From JALOAT01 sp041677345 (lineage in GTDB: Bacteria > Pseudomonadota > Gammaproteobacteria > Thiohalomonadales > Thiohalomonadaceae): 64,000 nt of DNA. The notes beneath the pieces are model-generated. The model had not been told where the DNA came from and did not search any database. It was given only the letters and a program-made list of their open reading frames with translations. Location: positions 4,983-68,982 of the forward strand of contig JBAYQE010000004.1 in NCBI GenBank assembly GCA_041677345.1, in the 5' to 3' direction. Shown in pieces: positions 38,616 through 46,930 of this stretch. A program made the translations under genes and the position numbers. Positions within the stretch are counted from its first letter, which is position 1; each line of letters starts with the position of its first letter.

Positions 38616-40720
38616 ACACGCCACCACGCCATCGCCGGATTCTGGTCATCACGGGCGATGCCGCCGCGTGCCGTGGGGCGGCCGCGCGCCTGGTCCGCGG
38701 CCTGGATGCCCTGTGGATCACCGACGCACACCTCGCCGATACCGATGCCCTCCCCGCCATGCGTGCCCATGCCCTGCTCGGGGGTGAACGCACCGCACTG
38801 GTGTTCGACGGCCATGCCGGCTTCGACGTGGAGGCCTTCGGTGCGTGCACGGGTGTGGTACGCGGCGGTGGCCTGTTCCTGCTGCTCGCGCCACCTCTTG
38901 AAGCCTGGCCTGCACTGGATGCGCAGGAGAAGGCCCGTATCGCCGACTACCCCCACACACCCGCGGCCGTAGGCGGGCGTTTTCTGGAGCGGCTGGTCAG
39001 GCTATTGCGCGCGGCCGGCGTGCCGGTACTGGATGCAACAGCCCCCCACCCCGAAATCATGCCAGTGCCGCCGGTGCCCACTGGCAGCACCCCCGACCAG
39101 GAGGCAGCCATCGCTGCCATCCGCCGCATGGCACAGGACCCGAACCCGCGACCGCTGGTGCTGCTGGCGGACCGCGGACGCGGCAAGTCGGCGGCACTCG
39201 GCCTGGCCAGTGCGATGCTGCTGACGGAGGGGTATGGCCGCGTCGTGGTCACGGCACCACGCCCAGCGGCGGCGGAAACGGCGCTCACCCATGCACGGGC
39301 GGCGCTGCGACAGGCGCGTCATCACGAGCGCATGCTGGTGCTGGGCGATGCCAGCCTGGCCTTCGCCGCGCCTGATGCCCTGGCTGCGGGTGAGGTGCCT
39401 GCGGACCTGGTGCTGGTGGACGAGGCGGCGGCCATTCCCGCGCCGCTGCTCGAGCGGTTGCTGGTGCATTTTCCGCGCATCGTGTTCAGCACCACCGTGC
39501 ACGGCTACGAAGGGACGGGACAGGGCTTTGCGGTGCGCTTCGCACGCGTGCTGGAGCGCCGCACCCCCGGGTGGCACCAGCTCACGCTGGATACCCCGGT
39601 ACGCTGGGATGCCGGTGATCCCCTGGAGGCACTGGTGTTCCGCGCCCTGCTGCTGGACGCCGAACCGGCGCCGCGCGAAGCCTTCGCGGGGACGGTGGCT
39701 CACGGGCAGGTCGTACGCCTGGACCGGGACATGCTGGTGAACGACGAAGCCTTGCTGCGGGAGGTATTCGGCCTGCTGATACTCGCCCACTATCGCACCA
39801 GCCCCCTGGACCTGCGCCAACTGCTGGACGGCCCCAACCTGTCCGTCTTCGTCCTGAACGCCGCGGGCCACGTGGCCGGCGTGGCGCTGGTGGTCGATGA
39901 GGGCGGCTTCGCGGCCGACCTTGCCCACGCGGTGTGGGCGGGACGACGCCGGGTACGCGGCCACTTGCTGGCCCAGTCCCTGGCCCAGCACGCCGGCATC
40001 GAACGTGCACCGCGGCTGTGCGGGCGCCGCATCGTGCGTATCGCGGTGCATCCTGCCGCGCAAGGACGCGGTCTGGGACGGCAGCTGGTTGCCGGGGTGG
40101 TGGAGGCCGCACAGGGTGCCGATTACGTGGGCAGCAGTTTCGGCGCTACGCCCGCTCTGCTGCACTTCTGGGCGCGCTGCGGCTTTCGTTGCGTGCGCAT
40201 CGGCATGGCGCGGGATGCCGCCAGCGGCCTGCCTTCGGCCATGGTGATGCAGGGCGTGAGTCCGGCCGGTGAGGCCCTGCTGGCAGAGGCACGGCGGCGC
40301 TTCGCCGATGCCCTGCCCCACCTCCTGGCCGATCCGCTGCGCGATCTCGAACCTGCGGTGGCGACGGCGCTGCTGGCCGATGCCGGCCCTGCCCTGGGCG
40401 CGGGCGAGCTTTCCAGCGACGACTGGTCGGAACTGCAGGCCTTCGCCCAGGGGGCACGCGACCTGGCCTACGTGCTCGCCCCCCTGCACCGCCTGACCGC
40501 GCTCGCTTTCGCCAACCCGCGGGCATGGGCCGCACTCACGCCCCGGGCGCGCGACGCGCTGGTGTTGAAGGTGGTGGAAGGGCGCAGCGTGAGCGAAACC
40601 GCCGCGCGACTCGGCCTTGCCGGCCGCCGCGCCGTCACGGCCGTGCTGCGCGAGGCCGTGCAGGCACTCATGGGGTCAGAGTCAATTGATCCTCGAGCCA
40701 CTCACCGGAGTTTCAAATGA
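38612..40720 (+). CDS. tmcA: tRNA(Met) cytidine acetyltransferase TmcA
   Basis: Installs N4-acetylcytidine at the wobble position of elongator tRNA-Met using ATP and acetyl-CoA. 702 residues, GTG start overlapping the previous stop (GTGA). Domains: N-terminal DUF1726-like, helicase-like ATPase with LADRGRGKSAALGLA, VDEAAAIPAPLLE and FSTTVHGYEGTGQGF, then a GNAT domain with RIVRIAVHPAAQGRGLGRQL and a helical tail. The last ~12 residues (GSESIDPRATHRSFK region) are encoded by an inverted repeat, so the native C-terminus appears to have been replaced. Confidence 0.92.
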   Translation: MNTPPRHRRILVITGDAAACRGAAARLVRGLDALWITDAHLADTDALPAMRAHALLGGERTALVFDGHAGFDVEAFGACTGVVRGGGLFLLLAPPLEAWPALDAQEKARIADYPHTPAAVGGRFLERLVRLLRAAGVPVLDATAPHPEIMPVPPVPTGSTPDQEAAIAAIRRMAQDPNPRPLVLLADRGRGKSAALGLASAMLLTEGYGRVVVTAPRPAAAETALTHARAALRQARHHERMLVLGDASLAFAAPDALAAGEVPADLVLVDEAAAIPAPLLERLLVHFPRIVFSTTVHGYEGTGQGFAVRFARVLERRTPGWHQLTLDTPVRWDAGDPLEALVFRALLLDAEPAPREAFAGTVAHGQVVRLDRDMLVNDEALLREVFGLLILAHYRTSPLDLRQLLDGPNLSVFVLNAAGHVAGVALVVDEGGFAADLAHAVWAGRRRVRGHLLAQSLAQHAGIERAPRLCGRRIVRIAVHPAAQGRGLGRQLVAGVVEAAQGADYVGSSFGATPALLHFWARCGFRCVRIGMARDAASGLPSAMVMQGVSPAGEALLAEARRRFADALPHLLADPLRDLEPAVATALLADAGPALGAGELSSDDWSELQAFAQGARDLAYVLAPLHRLTALAFANPRAWAALTPRARDALVLKVVEGRSVSETAARLGLAGRRAVTAVLREAVQALMGSESIDPRATHRSFK

Positions 40721-40731
40721 CTCTGACCCCA
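40671..40731. repeat. TGGGGTCAGAGTCA inverted repeat (REP-like)
   Basis: TGGGGTCAGAGTCA (40671-40684) pairs perfectly with TGACTCTGACCCCA (40718-40731) across a 33-nt loop that contains a further TTGA/TCAA pairing. The tmcA stop is in the right arm. Placed between convergent genes, it can also act as a terminator. The GGGGTCAGAGT word resembles dispersed REP-type elements of other proteobacteria. Confidence 0.75.
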
Positions 40732-40738
40732 CTGGTGT

Positions 40739-41410
40739 TCACTTCTCGAAAACGATGGTCTCCGGGCTGGCGCCGAGTTCGACCAGGGCGGCGTTGATCT
40801 CGCGCACGAACACCTTGGGCCCGCAGGTGTAGAAACGCTGGCCGAAGTCGCCGATCCTCTCGCGCAGCAGGTCCTTGTCGATGCGCCGCGCCTCGCATCC
40901 GGGGGCGGTGGCGCGGGTGCAGAGGAAGGTACAGCGCTCGCCCAGGTAATGGCGGAATTCCTCGGCGCAGATGATGTCTGCCGGGGTCTTGTTGGAAAAC
41001 AGCAGTGTACAGCCATCCAATTGGCCGTCACGCGCCAGCCGCCGCAGGATGGCCATGAACGGCGTTATACCCGCGCCACCGGCGATGAAGACACCGGGCC
41101 CTTCGTAACGGATACTGCCCCACGGGTCGGAGACGAGCAGATGCGCACCGGGTTCCAACCGGTGCAGTGCATCGGTCACCCCTTGGTGATCCGGGTACCG
41201 CTTGATGGTGAACTCCAGCACCCGATCCTCCTCCAGGGAGGTGGGTGTAAACGGGCGCGTCTTTTCGCTCCACTCCGGCGTGGCGATGGCGAGGTCCACG
41301 CCTTGGCCCGGCGTCACGTCAAACCCGGGTGGGCGCGTCGTAATGAAGCGTTTCACGTCGTGGGTTACGAATTCCGTCATCAATAATTCGATTTCGTGCG
41401 CCACGGTCAT
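40739..41410 (-). CDS. FAD/NAD(P)-binding ferredoxin reductase-type oxidoreductase
   Basis: 223 residues. FAD-binding RPFTPTSLEEDRVLEFTIK, then the NAD(P) fold GVFIAGGAGITPFMAILRRL and C-terminal FYTCGPKVFVREINAAL. There is no attached [2Fe-2S] or globin domain, so it needs a separate electron partner. Similar compact proteins are flavodoxin/ferredoxin reductases or cytochrome-b5-reductase-like; the partner is not in the window. Confidence 0.85.
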   Translation of the reverse strand: MTVAHEIELLMTEFVTHDVKRFITTRPPGFDVTPGQGVDLAIATPEWSEKTRPFTPTSLEEDRVLEFTIKRYPDHQGVTDALHRLEPGAHLLVSDPWGSIRYEGPGVFIAGGAGITPFMAILRRLARDGQLDGCTLLFSNKTPADIICAEEFRHYLGERCTFLCTRATAPGCEARRIDKDLLRERIGDFGQRFYTCGPKVFVREINAALVELGASPETIVFEK

Positions 41411-41598
41411 CCTCCTCGTGTCTTTACCCTCACGGAAAAGGCTAGACCGCCTGCACGGTGTTGCATGCCGGCGCCTTCGAACCCGGGCACACGAGCCACG
41501 CCACGGACGGCATCGTGACGAGGGCGGCCGACGGTACGCGAAGTGCTTTTCCAGCGCTGCTAGATTGAGCTTATAGGACGACGGAGGAGGAACATGCC

Positions 41599-42141
41599 AT
41601 GCGTATGATCGTCAAGCTCGGCGCCGCCACCTTGTGCGGCGCGCTGGTGAGCACCCAGGCCCATGCCGTGCTACCGGGCTTCTACATCGGTGGTGCCGCG
41701 GGCCAGACCACGGTAGAAGGTGATTTCAACGGCTTCGACTTCGACGAGACCGACACCAGTTGGAAGGCCTATGCCGGTGCCCGTTTTGGGCTGCTCGGCA
41801 TCGAGGGCGGCTACGTGAATCTGGCCGACTCGAGCGATGACGATGTGGACATGGAGGCCACTGGCTGGGACCTGTTCGGCACCTTGAATATCGGCACGGG
41901 ACCGATCACGGTATTCGCCAAGGCCGGTGCCATCATGTGGGATGCGGAGGCGGAAGTAGCCGGCATCGACATCGATGACGACGACACGGATCTCGCCTAC
42001 GGCGTGGGCGCCTCGTTCAACATCACGCCGTTGACCGCCATCCGTGCCGAATGGGAACGCTTCGAAATCGATGAATTGGCCGACACCGCGGATATCGACC
42101 AGGTGGACATGATGTCGCTGGGCGTGGACATCACCTTCTAG
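41599..42141 (+). CDS. Outer-membrane beta-barrel protein
   Basis: 180 residues. Signal peptide MRMIVKLGAATLCGALVSTQAHA, then alternating barrel strands with GFYIGGAAGQTTVEGDF, WKAYAGARFGLLGIEGGYVN, a very acidic loop (DSSDDDVDMEA; DIDDDDTDLAYG) and the terminal Phe after VDMMSLGVDITF expected for BAM-dependent insertion. Belongs to the OmpA-like/OmpW-like small barrels; substrate unknown. The acidic surface fits a halophilic lifestyle (inference). Confidence 0.8.
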   Translation: MRMIVKLGAATLCGALVSTQAHAVLPGFYIGGAAGQTTVEGDFNGFDFDETDTSWKAYAGARFGLLGIEGGYVNLADSSDDDVDMEATGWDLFGTLNIGTGPITVFAKAGAIMWDAEAEVAGIDIDDDDTDLAYGVGASFNITPLTAIRAEWERFEIDELADTADIDQVDMMSLGVDITF

Positions 42142-42252
42142 CCCCCCACAGGCGCCGGAGCCTGGCTCCGGCGCCGCAGAGCGTTGTCACGGCGATGCAC
42201 CCCGGCGCCGTGCGCCGTACAATAGGCGTCTCTTTCGCCGGAGCACCGTTTC

Positions 42253-43095
42253 GTGAAGCTGAGCGTCGACGCCTTCCGCGCCTGGGAAAACAAGCGCATC
42301 ACACTGTTGGGCATGTCGGGGGTGGGCAAGACCCGCCTGTCCAATATCCTGCGCCGGGGCAACTGGTTCCATTATTCGGGTGACTACCGCATTGGCACTC
42401 GCTACCTGGATGAGGCCATCCTCGACAACATCAAGCAGCAGGCCATGACCATCCCGTTCCTGCGCGACCTGCTGCGCTCGGATTCCATCTACATCCGCAA
42501 CAACATCACCGTGAATCACCTCAAGCCGGTATCCACCTTCATGGGCAAGCTGGGTAATCCGGAGCTCGGCGGTCTGTCGCTCTCCGAATTCAAACGGCGC
42601 CAGAATCTGCACCGTGAGGCCGAGATTGCGGCCTTCAAGGATGTGCCGGAGTTTATCCGCAAGGCACAGACCATCTACGGCTACCAACACTTCGTGAATG
42701 ATGCCGGCGGCTCGCTATGCGAGCTGGATGACCCGCAGGTGCTGCGCATCCTGGATGAACACACGCTGATCCTCTATATCAAGGCCAGCGAGAAGGACGA
42801 GCGTGAGCTCATCCGCCGCGCCGAGGCCGACCCGAAGCCGCTGTATTACCGCGAGGCCTTCCTCGATGAGCAGCTCGCGATCTACATGCGCGAGCGCGGC
42901 CTCCATTACGTGGCCCTCATCGACCCGGACGACTTTGTACGCTGGGTGTTCCCGCACCTGTTCTATGCACGCATCCCGCGCTACGAGGCCATCGCCGCGA
43001 CCTACGGCTATACCGTAACCACCGACGAAGTCTCGCAAGTGCAGAGTGAAGACGATTTCCTCGCGCTCATCGAACGCGCCGTGGCGCGCGGCTGA
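42253..43095 (+). CDS. P-loop ATPase of unknown function next to metA
   Basis: 280 residues with GTG start. Walker A ITLLGMSGVGKTRLSNIL near residue 17; later YIKASEKDERELIRRAEADP and DPDDFVRWVFPHLFYARIPR. The overall layout resembles small nucleotide kinases, but no named family motif is present. It precedes metA by 22 bp on the same strand, so it may be co-expressed with methionine synthesis. Function unknown. Confidence 0.7.
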   Translation: MKLSVDAFRAWENKRITLLGMSGVGKTRLSNILRRGNWFHYSGDYRIGTRYLDEAILDNIKQQAMTIPFLRDLLRSDSIYIRNNITVNHLKPVSTFMGKLGNPELGGLSLSEFKRRQNLHREAEIAAFKDVPEFIRKAQTIYGYQHFVNDAGGSLCELDDPQVLRILDEHTLILYIKASEKDERELIRRAEADPKPLYYREAFLDEQLAIYMRERGLHYVALIDPDDFVRWVFPHLFYARIPRYEAIAATYGYTVTTDEVSQVQSEDDFLALIERAVARG

Positions 43096-43117
43096 TTCAT
43101 TACCGAGGGCACTGCCA

Positions 43118-44200
43118 ATGCCACTGGTCGCCAACACCCCCTTGCCGGCCTTCGATCGACTCAAACAGGAAGGCCAGACCGTGATCCCGGGCGAGGCTGC
43201 CGTACGCCAGGACATCCGCGAGCTGCACGTCGGGCTGCTCAACATGATGCCTGACGCGGCGCTGGAGGCCACCGAGCGCCAGTTCTTCCGCCTGGTGGGC
43301 GAGGCCAACCAGATCGCGCAGTTTTACATGCACCCTTTTACGCTCAAGGAGCTCAAGCGCGGCCCGGTGGGCCAGGCGCATGTGGAGCGTTTCTATGAGA
43401 GCTTCGAGCAGGTGAAGGAACAGGGACTGGACGCACTCATCGTCACCGGTGCCAATGTCTCCAGTCCGCACCTTTCGGAGCAGCCGTTCTGGAAGCCCCT
43501 CATCGAGGTCATCGACTGGGCTTACGAGAACGTCACCTCCACGCTGTGCTCCTGTCTCACCACCCACGCCGTGATGGAGTTCCGCTACGGCCAGCCGCGC
43601 CGTGCACTCGGCTTCAAGCGCTGGGGTGTGTATTCTCACCGCCTGGTAGACCGTCACCACCCGCTGGTGCAGGGCGTGAACACACGTTTCGACGTGCCCC
43701 ATTCGCGCTTCAACCAGATCGATCGCGAACAATTCCTCGCCGTCGGCTGCCGAGTGCTGGTGGAGAGCGCCGCGGCGGGCGTGCACCTGGGCACCAGCGA
43801 GGACGGGTTCCGGCTGGTATTCCTGCAGGGTCATCCTGAATACGACACGGTGAGCCTGCTGAAGGAATACAAGCGCGAAGTGGCACTATTCGCCGCAGGC
43901 AAGCGTCCCGATTACCCGCCCTTCGTGGAAAACTACTTCACACCGCAAAACGAAGCCGTGCTCGAGGAGCACCACGAACGTCTGGTGGCCGCGCTCGCCG
44001 AGGGACGGCCCGCACCTGAATTCCCCGAAAGGCTGGTGGCCGCGCAGCTCGACAACACCTGGCATGACACTGCCGAGGCCGTGATCAACAACTGGATGGG
44101 CATGGTCTACCAGCTCACTCACCTGGACCGCAAGAAACCCTTCAAGGACGACGTGGACCCGTGTGATCCCCTCGGCCTGGGCGATACGCCCGCCGGCTGA
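43118..44200 (+). CDS. metA: Homoserine O-succinyltransferase (MetA family)
   Basis: Acylates homoserine for methionine synthesis. 360 residues from ATG 43118. The fold is class I glutaminase-like: Cys nucleophile C146 in STLCSCLTTHA, then H239 and E241 in LQGHPEYD, equivalent to C142/H235/E237 of E. coli MetA. The E. coli GICWGAQA around the Cys is replaced by CSCLTTHA, so acyl-CoA preference (succinyl or acetyl) cannot be read from sequence. Frames upstream of 43118 overlap the ATPase gene and are rejected. Confidence 0.9.
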   Translation: MPLVANTPLPAFDRLKQEGQTVIPGEAAVRQDIRELHVGLLNMMPDAALEATERQFFRLVGEANQIAQFYMHPFTLKELKRGPVGQAHVERFYESFEQVKEQGLDALIVTGANVSSPHLSEQPFWKPLIEVIDWAYENVTSTLCSCLTTHAVMEFRYGQPRRALGFKRWGVYSHRLVDRHHPLVQGVNTRFDVPHSRFNQIDREQFLAVGCRVLVESAAAGVHLGTSEDGFRLVFLQGHPEYDTVSLLKEYKREVALFAAGKRPDYPPFVENYFTPQNEAVLEEHHERLVAALAEGRPAPEFPERLVAAQLDNTWHDTAEAVINNWMGMVYQLTHLDRKKPFKDDVDPCDPLGLGDTPAG

Positions 44201-44201
44201 C

Positions 44202-44948
44202 GTGGGCCTGTTCCCGCGCCTGGCAGGCCGGAAGCGCAAGCCGCGGCGAGGCAGGACCTGGCTGCGTGGGGTGCTCGCGGCAGCATTCCTTCTCCTCATC
44301 GCCGACGGCATCTACCTGGCACGGATCTGGCCCGACTGGGAGCCGCTGGCGCGGGGTGCCATCCCCAAATCGCGCTTCATCCACCGGTACGAAGCCGCGC
44401 GCGCCCAGGATCCCGCGCTGCCGCCGCTGCGCTGGCGTCCGGTATCCCTGGCACGTATTGCGCCCGTGATGCGCCGCGTGGTGGTGGTGGCCGAGGACAG
44501 CCGCTTCTGGCGGCACGCGGGCGTGGACACGGTCGCCCTCCGCGGCGCCATGGAATACAACCTCGAGCACGGCCGCGTGGCCTACGGCGCGAGCACCATC
44601 TCCCAACAGACCGCCAAGAACCTGTTTCTCTCCGACGCGCGCGACCCGCTGCGCAAGTGGCACGAGCTGTTGCTCACGCTCGCCATGGAACGCAAGCTGC
44701 GCAAGGCACGCATCCTGGAGATCTATCTGAACGTGGCCGAGTTCGGACCGGGGGTGTTCGGCGTGGAGGCGGCGGCACGGCTGTATTTCGGCGTTACCGC
44801 CGCAGAGCTCGCGCCCGACCAGGCGGTGAGCCTGGCGGCCAGCCTGCCGAGCCCCAAGCTGCACAACCCCGCCACCGCGACACGCACCTGGGAGAAACGT
44901 CGCGAACGCATCGGGCGCCATCTCACCACGCTGGGACGGCGCTCCTGA
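44202..44948 (+). CDS. mtgA: Monofunctional peptidoglycan glycosyltransferase
   Basis: 248 residues. N-terminal membrane anchor (residues ~20-40: WLRGVLAAAFLLLIADGIYLA) and a GT51 domain: VVVVAEDSRFWRHAGVD with the catalytic Glu, GASTISQQTAKNLFLS, RKWHELLLTLAMERKLRKAR and ILEIYLNVAEFGPGVFG. A GTG start directly after the metA stop is chosen; an ATG inside metA (44163) is the alternative. It ends one base before the convergent atpC stop. Confidence 0.92.
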   Translation: MGLFPRLAGRKRKPRRGRTWLRGVLAAAFLLLIADGIYLARIWPDWEPLARGAIPKSRFIHRYEAARAQDPALPPLRWRPVSLARIAPVMRRVVVVAEDSRFWRHAGVDTVALRGAMEYNLEHGRVAYGASTISQQTAKNLFLSDARDPLRKWHELLLTLAMERKLRKARILEIYLNVAEFGPGVFGVEAAARLYFGVTAAELAPDQAVSLAASLPSPKLHNPATATRTWEKRRERIGRHLTTLGRRS

Positions 44949-45392
44949 TCAGCGCCGCCGCCGTCGGCGTGTGTCTTCGAGGGTACGCAACTGGGCCATG
45001 GCCTTGAGCAATTCCGCCTGGGCCAGGTCGCGATCGCTGTAGAGCGTGGCCGTGCGCATGGCCTCCTCGGCGGCATGGCGTGCCTGTTGTGCCGCTTCTT
45101 CGTCGATGTCGTCGCCACGCAGGGCCGTGTCTGCAAGGATGGTCACAAGATCGGGCTGGACCTCCAGGAAGCCGCCGTCCACATAGATGTACTCCTCCTC
45201 CCCGGCGTCCGTACGGATGCGCACCTCCCCCGGTGCCAGAAAGGTCATGAGGGGTGCGTGGCGGGGCAGGATACCCAGTTCACCGGTGACCGACTGCACC
45301 GATACCATGCGCGCCTTGCCCGAGTACACCTGGGCCTGGGCGCTCACGATCTCCAGCCTGAACGTCTTGTCGGAAAGTGGCAAGTCAGCCAT
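44949..45392 (-). CDS. atpC: F-type ATP synthase epsilon subunit, isolated gene
   Basis: 147 residues with the beta-sandwich domain (FRLEIVSAQAQVYSGKARMV; GELGILPRHAPLMTFLAPGE; YIYVDGGFLEVQPDLVTILA) and the C-terminal helical pair containing DIDEEAAQQARHAAEEAM. It normally follows atpD, but here it follows a cytidylate-kinase-like gene (8-bp overlap), so it is either a second copy or an atp operon that has been split. Confidence 0.85.
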   Translation of the reverse strand: MADLPLSDKTFRLEIVSAQAQVYSGKARMVSVQSVTGELGILPRHAPLMTFLAPGEVRIRTDAGEEEYIYVDGGFLEVQPDLVTILADTALRGDDIDEEAAQQARHAAEEAMRTATLYSDRDLAQAELLKAMAQLRTLEDTRRRRRR

Positions 45393-46077
45393 TGCGTTCC
45401 TTCTCGGCGGTATGGAAACCCATGGCGTGCATGGCGGTGAGCACGAAGTCCGTGGCCGCGTCCCAGTCGTCGAGTTTGTCCGTGTTCAGCACCAGATCGA
45501 AGGTATCCGCCTCGTGCAGGCGGTGGTGTACCAGCTTGAAGGTGAACTCGTCCCTTTCCTTGTTGACCTCGCGCACACGCTTCAATGCCGCCTCGGTGCC
45601 GATGCCTTCGCGCACTGCGATACGCGCGGCGCAGCGCGCCTCGCTTCCCACCACGCGCAGGCGGAAGACCTCGCGGTTGCTGAGCACGATATGCGCACCA
45701 CGCCCCACCACGACGCCACCGTCCTGGGCGATGCAAAGCAGCACATCGAACAGGTGGTGGCGGTAGGACGAGAGGAAGGTGCTCTGCCCCGAGAGCAGGC
45801 TGAACAGCCAGGTATCGCGTCCGTCACGTGCGCGCTCGTCCAGGCGCGCCATGAACTCGCGATCCACGTTGGCTCGTTCGGCGATGGCGTCGAGGATCTC
45901 CTGGTCGTAGAACAGCACCCCGAGGCGTTCGGCGAGACGCCGGGCGATTTCGTAGCCGCCTGCACCCAAGTCGCGTGACACGGTGACCACCGGGCGGTAG
46001 CCCGGCTCCGAACGCCGCTTGCGGTCGGCGTAGTACTCGGAGGTGATGAGCATCTGTATGACCTTCTGGATATCCAT
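45385..46077 (-). CDS. Cytidylate kinase-like protein
   Basis: 230 residues. VVTVSRDLGAGGYEIARRLAE is the P-loop of the cytidylate kinase-like family (degenerate GxxxxGK[ST]: here GAGGYE), and LFYDQEILDAIAERANVDRE and VVVGRGAHIVL also match that family. The glycine-rich loop lacks the usual lysine, so nucleotide kinase activity is uncertain. It ends 8 bp inside atpC. Confidence 0.75.
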   Translation of the reverse strand: MDIQKVIQMLITSEYYADRKRRSEPGYRPVVTVSRDLGAGGYEIARRLAERLGVLFYDQEILDAIAERANVDREFMARLDERARDGRDTWLFSLLSGQSTFLSSYRHHLFDVLLCIAQDGGVVVGRGAHIVLSNREVFRLRVVGSEARCAARIAVREGIGTEAALKRVREVNKERDEFTFKLVHHRLHEADTFDLVLNTDKLDDWDAATDFVLTAMHAMGFHTAEKERNG

Positions 46078-46138
46078 GCTTGCACCTTCGCGACGTTAGC
46101 GGAACCATACCCGCTTCCAGACTCCGGTCAAGCCGTCC

Positions 46139-46867
46139 ATGCAAAAGTTCCCACCCTTCACCTTCACACCCGTGGGCATCGTGCATTCGCCGTACAAGGA
46201 AAAGTTTGGCATCCCGCGCCAGCCCGGACTGGTGCCCGAGGCACGCGCCCGCCTGGAACTGTTCGCCCCCTATGACCGCGAGGAGGCGCTGCGTGGCCTG
46301 GAAGGGTTCTCGCATGTGTGGCTGGTGTTCGTGTTCCATGCCATTCCACGGGGCACATGGAAGCCCACGGTGCGACCACCGCGGCTCGGGGGCAACGAGC
46401 GCATGGGTGTATTCGCCACCCGCTCCATGTTCCGCCCCAACCCTATCGGCCTGTCGGTGGTGGAGCTGGATGGCTTCGGGCGTGAAAACGACCGCCTGGT
46501 ACTGCGCCTGCGCGGTGCCGACCTGCTGGACGGCACACCCGTGCTCGATATCAAGCCCTACCTGCCCTATGTGGATGCCATCCCGGACGCCCGCGGTGCA
46601 TACGCCCAATTGGCCCCCGCCACCCTGCCCGAGGTGGCCTTCACGCCCGAAGCCGCCACAACCTGCGCCGCCCTGGAACCGCGCCACCCCGGCCTCACGC
46701 GCTTCATCACCGCCGTGCTCCTCCAGGATCCGCGACCGGGCTATCGCACCGAAGAGCGGGGTGAATACGGCATGCGGTTACTGGACTTCAATGTGCGATG
46801 GCGGGCAGAGGACGAGCGGATTACGGTGTTTGCCGTCGAAACCTGTCGGGATGACGACAGCCCGTGA
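46139..46867 (+). CDS. trmO: tRNA t6A37 methyltransferase TrmO
   Basis: Methylates N6-threonylcarbamoyl-adenosine 37. 242 residues, beta-barrel SAM enzyme: FTFTPVGIVHSPYKEKFGIP, the GLEGFSHVWLVFVFH segment, the RPPRLGGNERMGVFATRSMF, RPNPIGLSVVELDGFG region and the C-terminal DPRPGYRTEERGEYGMRLLD that reaches over the SAM. Complete and of usual length. Confidence 0.94.
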   Translation: MQKFPPFTFTPVGIVHSPYKEKFGIPRQPGLVPEARARLELFAPYDREEALRGLEGFSHVWLVFVFHAIPRGTWKPTVRPPRLGGNERMGVFATRSMFRPNPIGLSVVELDGFGRENDRLVLRLRGADLLDGTPVLDIKPYLPYVDAIPDARGAYAQLAPATLPEVAFTPEAATTCAALEPRHPGLTRFITAVLLQDPRPGYRTEERGEYGMRLLDFNVRWRAEDERITVFAVETCRDDDSP

Positions 46868-46930
46868 CCTGCCCGAAGCTCGACGGCATTGTCTCCCGGC
46901 GCCTGAGCGCCGGCGGCTCCAGGTGCCCGC

